From: Methanobrevibacter ruminantium
GTDB lineage: Archaea; Methanobacteriota; Methanobacteria; Methanobacteriales; Methanobacteriaceae
Reading direction: 5' to 3'
Length of the DNA stretch: 56,647 nucleotides
NCBI GenBank assembly: GCA_004553595.1
Contig: SFKZ01000019.1
Coordinates: 1 to 56,647, forward strand
This document shows, piece by piece, positions 9,239-17,501 of this stretch. Under the pieces are notes generated by a model. That model ran no database searches. It saw only the letters and a list, made by a program, of their open reading frames with translations, and was not told where the DNA came from. Both the position numbers and the translations under genes were made by a program. How positions within the stretch are numbered: position 1 is the stretch's first letter; the number at the start of each line of letters is the position of its first letter.

Positions 9239-9929
9239 TTTTTCTTTTTAATTTTCCCTAATTTTTTCAGTCAAATTTTAATTTTTTAATCTCATTATAA
9301 TTTTACAAATCGCTTAATTTTTCTTATTTTTAGTTATTTTTTCATATAAATATGATAATGATTTTATTTTGAAATTTAACGGGTTTAAAATCGTTATATT
9401 TAAGTATTAATCTTTAAAAATCTATTTTTGGGTTTCACCATCTAAAAAAAATCAAACGTTCTTAAAAAATTTTTAGGATGTGTTGGTTTGGAAATAAATC
9501 TTAGAACAATTTTATTGTTTCTTGAAGTTCTAATAAAATTATTTCTAATTTTTATTGAATAATCCTCTCTGTCTATAATGCCATGAAAAAAGTTAGGTTA
9601 GATTTTTTCCTTGATGGGCTTTTCCTATTTTTGAATGCTAATAAAAATTTTTAAATATCATTTTTATTAAATTATATTTATGGATTTATTGACAGATCCA
9701 AAATTTTTTAAGAACGTTGTGTTATTTGAATTCTTTTAGAATTCATTTAACATTCATTGACTTTTTTTATCTAATTTAATTTTCCAATCTAATTTTAATT
9801 TTATTAAATCACTTTAATTTTATCACAGCATTATAATTTTACTTATTTTTTATTATATTCTAATTAAATTGTTTTTTTAAGTCTATAAATAAGTTAAATT
9901 TATTAATTACTTATACAAATCTATTATCA
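9239..9929. other. Non-coding gap of 690 bases
   Basis: No open frame of note on either strand. It contains a perfect 19-bp inverted repeat (9455-9473 / 9700-9718) and a small hairpin TGAATTCT-TTT-AGAATTCA just after it. The rest is very AT-rich. A TATA-like TATAAAT at about 9884 may drive the next gene with a short leader. Confidence 0.6.
9455..9718. repeat. Element bounded by perfect 19-bp inverted repeats (possible MITE)
   Basis: AACGTTCTTAAAAAATTTT at 9455-9473 recurs as its exact reverse complement at 9700-9718, enclosing 226 bases with no gene. This looks like a short non-autonomous transposon relic. No target-site duplication is obvious at the flanks (TCA before, GTG after), which weakens the mobile-element reading. 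Confidence 0.4.
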
Positions 9930-10862
9930 ATGTTTATTGAAGATTTAATAATCAAATTATCGAATATAATAGAAAATAAAATAAACCAATCTTTTTTAAT
10001 TGCCTTTCAAGAGTACTTGCTTAAGGCAGGAATATTTACATTGGCATCCCAAATATTGGCAATTATTCTAATGGTTTATATTGCATTCATCATTCTATTT
10101 TCACTAGTTTCAATAGTGTTGTCATTTAATTTGATATTTGCTTTATCTTTAGCTGTTTTCATTCCAACAATTGCATTCATTTTGATCTTGTTCTTGAAAA
10201 TAGAAAAAAGGGCAAGTGAGATAGAAAACTCAATTCCAGACTTCTTAAGGCAATTGTCATCTATGCTAAAGGTTGGATTGAGTTTGGAAAATGCTTTGGT
10301 GGACATGTCTGACCATGGAAAAGGGCCATTGTATGATGAATTAAGAAGAGTTGTTGTTGAGATAAGGATGGGAAAATCTATTGATGAATCATTTAGCAAT
10401 ATGGCAATGAAACTCAACTCAAAGGACCTTGAGAGAAGCTTTAAAATCATATTGAATGCCCATAAAAGCGGAGGGTCCTTGTCTGATATCATTCTTGATG
10501 TAAGTGATGACTTAAGGGCTATGCTGATATTGAAGAGGGAGAGAAAGGCAAGCGTTATGATGTCAATAATGTTTCTAATAATCGCTTCAACAATAGCCGC
10601 TCCCTTTGCCCTTGGGATGGTTGGAGTCTATTCATCCTTCATGATTGAACTTGGAAAAGGTGGGGCAATTTGTGAAGTCGCACCGCTTGCTGCAGAGATT
10701 TATCTCATCATTCATTCGATTTTGGCAGGCTTTCTAATAGCTTTGATAATGTATGGGGACTTGAAGAAAGGGCTTAGGCATTCCATTCCAATCACATGTT
10801 CTGCCTTTGCGGTATTCTATATAATCAACAATTTTGGAGCAGGATTCTTTGGATTAGTGTAA
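9930..10862 (+). CDS. Type II secretion F-domain (FlaJ/TadC-like) membrane protein
   Basis: A 310-residue integral membrane protein. Hydrophobic segments lie at about residues 40-90, 210-235, 250-275 and 285-308. Between them is a cytoplasmic helical domain with the T2SSF pattern IPDFLRQLSSMLKVGLSLE and GGSLSDIILDVSDDLR. Such proteins are the membrane platform for archaeal pili or archaella. It is followed 12 bases later by a pilin-like gene, so the pair is probably a small pilus module. The cognate secretion ATPase is not in the window. No good ribosome binding site precedes ATG 9930; it may be nearly leaderless. Confidence 0.8.
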   Translation: MFIEDLIIKLSNIIENKINQSFLIAFQEYLLKAGIFTLASQILAIILMVYIAFIILFSLVSIVLSFNLIFALSLAVFIPTIAFILILFLKIEKRASEIENSIPDFLRQLSSMLKVGLSLENALVDMSDHGKGPLYDELRRVVVEIRMGKSIDESFSNMAMKLNSKDLERSFKIILNAHKSGGSLSDIILDVSDDLRAMLILKRERKASVMMSIMFLIIASTIAAPFALGMVGVYSSFMIELGKGGAICEVAPLAAEIYLIIHSILAGFLIALIMYGDLKKGLRHSIPITCSAFAVFYIINNFGAGFFGLV

Positions 10863-10874
10863 TTATGTGATATT

Positions 10875-11096
10875 ATGAGAAATATAGATTTAAATTTTCC
10901 AAGCATTTTAATTCATGACAATAAGGGTCAAGGGGCTGTTGAATTGATATTGATAATTGGAGGAATAATCGTAATCATTCTTTTGGTTGTTTCAATGTAT
11001 AAATCATATATCGTTGACTTGGGGACTGAAATTGATTCAAATGAAATAAACACTTTAAACAGTTCATTTGGTGATATTGCTTCTAAATTTGAATAG
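10875..11096 (+). CDS. Small class III signal peptide (pilin-like) protein
   Basis: A 73-residue protein. A basic/polar leader ends in NDKGQGAVEL-type sequence (HDNKGQGAVELILI) and is followed by a hydrophobic helix. This matches archaeal class III signal peptides, cut by EppA-type peptidase after KG and before Q, with Glu at mature position 5 or so. The mature protein would be about 50 residues, as in short archaeal pilins. GTGAT sits just upstream of ATG 10875. Located directly after the FlaJ-like platform gene. Confidence 0.75.
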   Translation: MRNIDLNFPSILIHDNKGQGAVELILIIGGIIVIILLVVSMYKSYIVDLGTEIDSNEINTLNSSFGDIASKFE

Positions 11097-11211
11097 TATA
11101 ATTATTTTACCAAAACTTATTATTGAATAAAACAAATAGTTTATTAATTATTTGAAAATTCAAAGATTAAAGAAATAATTAAAATTAAAAAATAATTTAG
11201 GAGTCAAAATC

Positions 11212-12627
11212 ATGAAATTCTTAATTAATGGTGAATTTATAGACAAATCAGACCATTATGATGTCATCAATCCATACAATGGAGAAATTGTGGATACTGT
11301 TCCAATAGCATATAGAAGTGATGTTGATAATGCTGTTGAAGCTGCAAATAATGCAAAGAAAGCATTGAATGAATTATCTGCAAAGGAAGTTTCAATAAAC
11401 CTTCAAAATGCTTGCGAAGAGCTTGAAAAGGAAAGCAAGAACATTGCAAAACTGATTGTTGCAGAAGCTGGAAAGCCATATAAGCAAGCTATTGTTGAGC
11501 TTCAAAGATCTGTGGAAACACTTCAATTTGCAGCTGAAGAGGCAAAGAGAATCTATGGTGAGTCAGTACCTATTGATGCAACTGGCTCAACTGAGGCAAG
11601 ATTCTTGGCATTCACTAAGAAGGTTCCTCTTGGTGTTGTTGGAGCGATTACTCCATTCAATTATCCAGTGAATTTAGCTCTACATAAGATAGCTCCAGCT
11701 ATTGCAGCTAAAAACACTGTTGTTATGAAACCATCTATGGAAGCACCGCTTTCCGCTTTAAGATTGGCTGAAATAATCAATAACCATTTTCCAGATGGTG
11801 TAATAAACTCTGTAACTGGTTATGGAAGCGAAGTTGGAGATGCAATGGTGGTTTCAACTGGAGTGGACAAGATATCATTTACAGGAAGTGTAGCAACTGG
11901 ATTGTTCATCTCATCAAGGGCAGGAATGAAGAAATTGACAATGGAACTTGGTGGAAACGATCCTTTAGTCATACTTGAAGATGCAGACATTGAAAAGGCA
12001 GTAAGTGCTGCAGTATCCGGTGCATTCCTATTCTCTGGTCAAGTCTGCATTGGTGTAAAGAGATTGATTCTTGACAATAGGATTGCAGATGAATTCATAG
12101 ACATGTTTGTAAAGGAGGCAAGCAAGTTAAAAATGGGTAATCCTATGGATGAATCAACTGATATAGGTCCTGTAATCAATGAAAGCTCCGCCCTTAATAT
12201 TGAAACCTCTGTCAATAGGGCAATTGAGGATGGTGCAGAACTCTTGCTTGGTGGAAACAGAAAAGAGTGCTTCTATGAACCAACCATTTTAGACAATGTA
12301 ACTATGGATATGGATATTGTAGCTAATGAGACCTTTGGTCCAATTGCACCTATAATCAGAGTGGATGGCCTTGATGAAGCAATCAAAGAGGCAAACAATA
12401 CACAATATGGCCTTCAGGCAGGAGTCTTTACAGAAAGTATCCATAGTGCCTTAAGATGTGCAAATGAAATTGATGCAGGTTCAGTTTTAATCAATAAGGA
12501 ATCCACATTCAGAACCGATGCAATGCCATTTGGAGGATTCAAGTCAAGCGGTATGGGCAAGGAAGGAATCAAGTATGCAGTTGAGGATATGTGCAAGACC
12601 AAATTGATTGCATTCAATTGCAGATAA
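11212..12627 (+). CDS. cofA: NAD(P)-dependent aldehyde dehydrogenase, possibly lactaldehyde dehydrogenase CofA
   Basis: The 471-residue protein has normal aldehyde dehydrogenase length. It has the NAD-binding and catalytic features TPFNYPVNL, FTGSVATG, general-base Glu in MELGGND and nucleophile Cys in SGQVCIGVKR. In methanogens the closest well-studied member is lactaldehyde dehydrogenase (CofA), which makes lactate for coenzyme F420; succinate-semialdehyde or glyceraldehyde-3-phosphate forms cannot be excluded from sequence alone. Start ATG 11212 follows TTAGGAGTC. Single gene. Confidence 0.75.
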   Translation: MKFLINGEFIDKSDHYDVINPYNGEIVDTVPIAYRSDVDNAVEAANNAKKALNELSAKEVSINLQNACEELEKESKNIAKLIVAEAGKPYKQAIVELQRSVETLQFAAEEAKRIYGESVPIDATGSTEARFLAFTKKVPLGVVGAITPFNYPVNLALHKIAPAIAAKNTVVMKPSMEAPLSALRLAEIINNHFPDGVINSVTGYGSEVGDAMVVSTGVDKISFTGSVATGLFISSRAGMKKLTMELGGNDPLVILEDADIEKAVSAAVSGAFLFSGQVCIGVKRLILDNRIADEFIDMFVKEASKLKMGNPMDESTDIGPVINESSALNIETSVNRAIEDGAELLLGGNRKECFYEPTILDNVTMDMDIVANETFGPIAPIIRVDGLDEAIKEANNTQYGLQAGVFTESIHSALRCANEIDAGSVLINKESTFRTDAMPFGGFKSSGMGKEGIKYAVEDMCKTKLIAFNCR

Positions 12628-12736
12628 TTTCCAATATTTTGATAAAGTATTAATTTAAAGAGGAATAAATTATTATTCAAGAAAAAATTAAAGTTTAAAT
12701 TAATTTTTAAAATTTTTATGATTATCAAGTGATATT

Positions 12737-13462
12737 ATGTGGGATACTGCTAAAGATTATAGAATTTTAATAGCTATGCATGCTCGTGAATTATTCCTAA
12801 GAACTGTTCAAACAGGAAGTTTTAGAGGGAATTGGAATAAGAAAGGAGCTATTGAAGAAACCAAAAGGATGGAGCCGGACTTAAAGTCATTGCTTTACTG
12901 CTATCTTGAAGGAGATACATTAGCTAATTGTGAAGATGTTGATAAGCTTGAAGAAAAAGCCAATAGGATCATTGATTTCCTTGGCGGTGAAGATTGGGCT
13001 CATAAGTTTATGAATGGAGCTCCAAAGGATGAAAGGGAAAAGACTGAAGAAAACATTGCTAAGGTCAGATTCTTCCTTAACACCATTTTAGGTCTTAGAA
13101 ACAGATTCAAATTCGGACCAATTGATGATCCAATCATTGCAATTGATGTGAAGGTTGGAGAAATCATGAGTGTCAGCAAGCACCCTAATGCTGATTCCCT
13201 AATGATTTGTAATGTAAATCTTGGAAAAAGGGCTTTGAAAGTTGTTACCAATGACTTGACTGTTAAGGAAGGAAATAGAGTAGGCGTTTCATTGCTTCCT
13301 CCTGCTACATTTATGGAAATTGTTTCTGAAGGTATGTTTTTAGGAATGAACGGTAGCATCTTGAAGGATGTTCAAGGTGAATTGGGCCAAATGCCTAATG
13401 GAATACCTATGGAATCATTGAATGAAACCAAAAACATGATTACAAACTTCTTGGACAATTAA
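12737..13462 (+). CDS. tRNA-binding-domain protein (EMAPII/Arc1-like OB fold)
   Basis: The protein is 241 residues. The N-terminal half is helical (about 1-130). The C-terminal half (about 133-240) matches the tRNA-binding OB fold found at the end of methionyl-tRNA synthetase and in Arc1/EMAPII: VKVGEIMSVSKHPNADSLMI and SEGMFLGMNG. In archaea stand-alone copies may assist aminoacyl-tRNA synthetases. GTGATATT precedes ATG 12737. A strong hairpin terminator follows. Confidence 0.8.
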   Translation: MWDTAKDYRILIAMHARELFLRTVQTGSFRGNWNKKGAIEETKRMEPDLKSLLYCYLEGDTLANCEDVDKLEEKANRIIDFLGGEDWAHKFMNGAPKDEREKTEENIAKVRFFLNTILGLRNRFKFGPIDDPIIAIDVKVGEIMSVSKHPNADSLMICNVNLGKRALKVVTNDLTVKEGNRVGVSLLPPATFMEIVSEGMFLGMNGSILKDVQGELGQMPNGIPMESLNETKNMITNFLDN

Positions 13463-13486
13463 CCCAAACTTTTAGACAAACTTTTA

Positions 13487-13522
13487 GAAAAAGTTTGATC
13501 AAAACTTTTTCACTTTTTTTTA
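13487..13522 (+). terminator. Hairpin plus T-tract terminator
   Basis: Arms GAAAAAGTTT (13487-13496) and AAACTTTTTC (13502-13511) pair perfectly around GATCA and run into a T-rich tract, 25 bases after the tRNA-binding protein stop. Confidence 0.65.
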
Positions 13523-13891
13523 TTTTTCATTAATCTTTTCATTTTTTCATTTTTCTATTTTTTTATAATATTTTCTACCAGCTTTTCCATTTCTTCGATA
13601 ATATTTTCTTAAATTCTAGTATTATCCTAACTAAATTACTTATGATATTAACATGACATTAACATTTTTTTCAAATTTCATGAAATTTTCAATGATATTA
13701 TCATGATATTATCATTTTTTGGAAATTTTTGAATTTTTTCTCTAAAATTTTACTTATTTTTTCGTTTTGATATTGAAATTTTTCTATTTTTTAATTTTTA
13801 GATAATTTTTACAATTATTTTTAATTTTTATTTCAATTTTAGCAATTTTTTTAAATTTTAATAGTTATTTTTGACTTAAAAAACATAAAGT

Positions 13892-13900
13892 ATTTATATA
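13892..13900 (+). promoter_or_regulatory. TATA box candidate for the PRC-barrel gene
   Basis: TTTATATA preceded by AAAG fits an archaeal TATA box. It would place the start of transcription about 200 bases before the ATG at 14122; a second box near 13912 is possible. Confidence 0.4.
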
Positions 13901-14121
13901 AGCAAATAGACATATATTATATAATAGGCTTATTTGATGTTTAAATTGTTAAATTTCATATGAATTTCTTAATAAAACTCAAAATTAAAAAATTCATATC
14001 TTTAATTATTAATTCATTATCCATAGGCTAAAATTTTTAAAAATTAAAGGATTTTGCAATGTTTTAAGTGCATTGACAACAAACATTTTTATTTGATTTA
14101 TTGAGTTATAATGGTGAAAAA

Positions 14122-14532
14122 ATGGTAGAAGTTTCAACTCTTTACGATTTGGATATATATACATTAGCAGGACAGTATGTAGGTCGAGTACACGATGTAG
14201 TTTTAAATATCAGATATGGAACTATCTCTAGACTTCAAGTAAAAGCTTTAGAACCTGAAAGAAAAAGTGCAGGGTTCAGAGATATCTTTAGAGGTGGATT
14301 CCAGTTCGTACCTGAAGAAGAAGTGGGCAGAACCTTCCAAGAAGGCTTACTTAACATTGAGTTTGACAGAGTAACTGCTATTGGCGACATTATGTTAATT
14401 GATCCTCAAGACTTAAAAAGACCAAAACCTCCAGTAGCTGGAGAAGAAATGTCTATTCGCCCAAGACCAGAGCCTGTTAGAGCAGCTCCGGCAGAAGCTC
14501 CTGTAGAATCTCCTATACCAAAAGCACAATAG
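14122..14532 (+). CDS. PRC-barrel domain protein (CdpB-like candidate)
   Basis: A 136-residue protein with a PRC-barrel at about residues 1-95 (LYDLDIYTLAGQYVGRVHDV opening, typical of the fold) and a proline/alanine-rich tail with several PxP steps. Archaeal PRC-barrel proteins of this size include the CdpB cell-division factors that work with SepF and FtsZ; assignment here is an inference from size and fold. ATG at 14122 has GGTGA at 14113-14117, so the upstream TTG (14101) is not used. Monocistronic with a long leader. Confidence 0.8.
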   Translation: MVEVSTLYDLDIYTLAGQYVGRVHDVVLNIRYGTISRLQVKALEPERKSAGFRDIFRGGFQFVPEEEVGRTFQEGLLNIEFDRVTAIGDIMLIDPQDLKRPKPPVAGEEMSIRPRPEPVRAAPAEAPVESPIPKAQ

Positions 14533-14900
14533 TTCTTTAACTAAATATGTTTTTAATCTTTGAGATTTTTACCATATCCTTTGATTACTAGCCTATTTTT
14601 TCTAAATGTAATTTCAGATTAATTAACATATTTAATTTATTTTCTCTTTTTTTCAATTTTTTTCATGAAGCAATTTTCATCATTTTCTTGTTATTATCAA
14701 TGTTATTAACAATTTATAATAAATGGTTAAATTTTTTAATTTTTCATTTTTAATCAAAATTTAAACACTTAACTATATTCAATAGGATAGTTTTTTATTT
14801 AATAAAGAATAATTATAATTAAGGAAAATTTATTTAAATTAATTTAAATTAATTTTATACATTCAAAAAATTTTCAATTTTTCATATTTGAGGTGAACTG
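14533..14900. other. Non-coding gap
   Basis: About 370 bases of AT-rich sequence with AATTTAAATTAATTTAAATT-type runs just before nadX. Nothing beyond promoter material is visible. Confidence 0.5.
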
Positions 14901-15662
14901 ATGATTGTAGGTATTGTAGGATGTGGGGCTATAGCCAATACTATAGTAAATGAATTCATGTCTGATAGTGGAATACAAATTAAATATTTCTATGATACAG
15001 ACATAGAACGGGCAGAAAATCTTGCACAGATTGCAAATGGTGTTGCTGTTTTAAGATTGGAAGATATGTTGGATGACGTTGATTTGATTTTGGAATCAGC
15101 TTCTCCAATTGCATTAAAGATCATTGCATTGGATATCCTTGAAAGAGGTGTTGATCTTATGGTAATGAGTGTAGGTGCATTGATGGATAATGAATTCAGA
15201 AACAAGGTTAGAAAAACTGCAGAAGACAATAATGCTAAAGTGTATGCTCCTTCAGGTGCTATAGTTGGCTTGGATGGTATCAAGGCGGCATCCATAGGCA
15301 AGATTACAGAAGCTTCATTGACTACAAGAAAAGCGCCTAAATCTTTAGGAAGGGAAGTTGAAGAGGAAGAGGTTCTATTTGAAGGAAAAGCTTCAGAAGC
15401 TGTTGAGAAATTCCCAGTGAATATCAATGTTGCAGCATCCTTAAGCATTGCCTGCAATATGGATATTGATGTAAAGATAATAGTGGATCCAAAAGTGGAG
15501 AGGAATGTTCATGAGGTTGTAGTTAAAGGTGACTTCGGCGAATTCAGAACAAGCTCTGAAAACTATCCATTTGCTGCAAACCCAAAAACAAGCATGTTAG
15601 CTGCATTTTCAGCTATTAAGCTCTTAAAGAGTTTTGGTGAATGTTTCTCTGTAGGAACATAA
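14901..15662 (+). CDS. nadX: L-aspartate dehydrogenase
   Basis: The 253-residue length is normal. Rossmann motif GIVGCGAIA stands at residues 4-12. The C-terminal domain has the family's NxNVAAS(L)SIA and ENYPFAANPKTSM segments. NadX oxidises aspartate to iminoaspartate with NAD(P), the first step of archaeal NAD synthesis. GAGGTGA lies six bases upstream of ATG 14901. nadA/nadC are not nearby in the window. Confidence 0.9.
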   Translation: MIVGIVGCGAIANTIVNEFMSDSGIQIKYFYDTDIERAENLAQIANGVAVLRLEDMLDDVDLILESASPIALKIIALDILERGVDLMVMSVGALMDNEFRNKVRKTAEDNNAKVYAPSGAIVGLDGIKAASIGKITEASLTTRKAPKSLGREVEEEEVLFEGKASEAVEKFPVNINVAASLSIACNMDIDVKIIVDPKVERNVHEVVVKGDFGEFRTSSENYPFAANPKTSMLAAFSAIKLLKSFGECFSVGT

Positions 15663-15750
15663 TTTAAATTTAATATATTTAATTAAAATCAATTTAATTT
15701 TTTCAAAATCATGTATTGTATAATGAAATAACTAGAATTTAGGTGATTAG

Positions 15751-16509
15751 ATGAAGGATTATGAGATTTATTCAACTATGAAGGTTCCAAAGAACTCCAA
15801 TATCATCATACGTTTAGATGGTCGCAAGTTTCATAGTTTATCAAAGGCATTAGATCTTGTAAAGCCTTATGATGAAAACTTCTATATGATAATCACAAAT
15901 GTTTGCCTCGACATATTCAATCAGTTTGCACCTAAATTCATTTATGCATTTTCAGATGAAATCAGCATACTTTTGGATGAGATTCCATTTTCAGGCAGAG
16001 TTGAGAAGATCAATTCTGTATTCGCTTCACTGGCTTCAAGTTCCTTTACATATAATTTATTAAACGATTATTCTAATGAATTTGATTTAGATAACCTATC
16101 AGATAATGAAAGGAATATTGTATTTCCTATTTCATTTGATTCAAGAATCATTCCAATCGATGATGCATCTATATCTGACTACTTCAAATGGAGACAAGAT
16201 GAATGTTGGAGAAATTGCATCAATGGATATGGCATCTGGGCACTGAAAAAGGAATACGATAGTGAAGAAGCAAATGAGAAAATTAATGGATTGAAATCTA
16301 ATGAAATCCATGACATGCTATTTGAGAGAGGAATAAATCTCAATGATGTGGAAACCTGGAAGAAAAGAGGAATAGGAGTTTATAAGAGATCTTGGGAAAT
16401 TGAAGGATTCAATCCTAAAAAACAGGAAAAAACAGTCTCAACAAGGTCTGAAGTCTTTGTTGATTATGATTTGGATATCTTTAATCAAGAGTTCTTTGAA
16501 AAATTATAA
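15751..16509 (+). CDS. thg1: tRNA(His) guanylyltransferase-like protein (Thg1 family)
   Basis: A 252-residue Thg1-family protein. The palm domain metal sites are in RLDGRKFHSL (about residues 24-33) and in FSDEIS (about 68-73). Archaeal Thg1-like enzymes add nucleotides in the 3'-5' direction to tRNA 5' ends for repair or for the extra G of tRNA-His. GGTGATTAG lies just before ATG 15751. The next gene starts 46 bases after the stop, so the two may be co-transcribed. Confidence 0.88.
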   Translation: MKDYEIYSTMKVPKNSNIIIRLDGRKFHSLSKALDLVKPYDENFYMIITNVCLDIFNQFAPKFIYAFSDEISILLDEIPFSGRVEKINSVFASLASSSFTYNLLNDYSNEFDLDNLSDNERNIVFPISFDSRIIPIDDASISDYFKWRQDECWRNCINGYGIWALKKEYDSEEANEKINGLKSNEIHDMLFERGINLNDVETWKKRGIGVYKRSWEIEGFNPKKQEKTVSTRSEVFVDYDLDIFNQEFFEKL

Positions 16510-16555
16510 CTTTCAATTATTATGCTAACTATTTTTTATTTTTAAAAGTGATATT

Positions 16556-17341
16556 ATGGGATTTGAAGATTTAGTCTCAAAAATGAACAGGAGAAATCAA
16601 TTCAAGAAGGTCTGTGTAGACCAGGGAGTGATCGATTCTGTAGTGTTCTATTCTAAAAAATCATATCCCAATGAATTTTTAGCCATGCTTGATGGACACG
16701 TTAAGGATAATGTTCTATATATCACTGGACTTTTGTTCCTGCCTGGTGAAAGGTCCCATACAAGCGCAAGCTTTAACGATTGGATGATTCCACCTAATCA
16801 GAAAAAATGGGGTTCTGTACATTCCCATCCAGGAAACAATGCAAATCCGTCACATGCAGATTTAATGACATTTTCAAAGCATGGGCCATTCCATATTATT
16901 GTCTGTGAACCGTACAGCTTAGAGACTATGAAAGCTTATAATGCTTATGGAGAGCCAGTTGGATTTGAAGTTGGAAACTTTAGGGATGAGAATAAGGATT
17001 TGATGCTTGAGGACTTAAAGCAAATCAAAGAGGAAATTGATGAAATGGATGGTGAGGATCTAAGTCCTTCATTCTTTGATTTGGATAAGGACTTGTCATA
17101 TTTTGATGATGATAAGGAAAAGACCAATAAGTATTCTCATGAATTTGACGAATCTTATGATCCATATAACATATCCGATGAGGATTTGGGAGCTATTGAC
17201 TTGAATCCAACTGTTGTTGAAATAGGTGGAGAGAGAATCAATGGTCAAAGTCCTAAATTAGGTCTTGTCATTGAATTTAGAGATGGAAAGCCTATTTTAA
17301 AAGGAGTTTCAAATAAATTCCTCGAAGATGAGGATGAGTAA
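16556..17341 (+). CDS. JAMM/MPN metalloprotease-like protein
   Basis: A 261-residue protein with a JAMM motif: HSHPGNNANPSHAD supplies His-x-His and Asp ligands, and Glu in PNEFLAML is the likely catalytic acid. This is the fold of Rpn11-type deubiquitinases and archaeal desampylases. The C-terminal third is an acidic linker (about 145-215) plus a conserved-looking end. A role in removing ubiquitin-like (SAMP/ThiS-type) modifiers is possible, not shown. GTGATATT precedes ATG 16556. Confidence 0.8.
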   Translation: MGFEDLVSKMNRRNQFKKVCVDQGVIDSVVFYSKKSYPNEFLAMLDGHVKDNVLYITGLLFLPGERSHTSASFNDWMIPPNQKKWGSVHSHPGNNANPSHADLMTFSKHGPFHIIVCEPYSLETMKAYNAYGEPVGFEVGNFRDENKDLMLEDLKQIKEEIDEMDGEDLSPSFFDLDKDLSYFDDDKEKTNKYSHEFDESYDPYNISDEDLGAIDLNPTVVEIGGERINGQSPKLGLVIEFRDGKPILKGVSNKFLEDEDE

Positions 17342-17456
17342 ATCCAAGTTAAAAAAAGAATATTTTGTCTCCAATTCATTAGTTTTTTTTTTAAAAAGAG
17401 AATAAGATTATATTTGCTATTTCTAAAATTTAAAAAAAGAAAAAAAGAAAAAAAGA

Positions 17457-17477
17457 TTAGAATTCAATGAATTCTAA
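17457..17477 (-). terminator. Hairpin terminator for serA
   Basis: TTAGAATTCA / TGAATTCTAA form a perfect 10-bp inverted repeat. On the minus strand it is followed by T-rich sequence (the A-rich run at 17432-17455), 25 bases beyond the serA stop. It lies between convergent genes. Confidence 0.6.
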
Positions 17478-17501
17478 TTAAACTGTTTTTTAACATTCCA
17501 C

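Larger units (their letters stand above)
13463..14121. other. Non-coding gap and long leader before the PRC-barrel gene
   Basis: About 660 bases. It begins with the terminator at 13487 and continues very AT-rich, with recurring ATGATATTA/CATGATATTATCA segments near 13640-13720. Two TATA-like boxes lie at 13892 and about 13912, which would leave a leader of roughly 200 bases. No open frame or structured RNA is evident. Confidence 0.55.
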
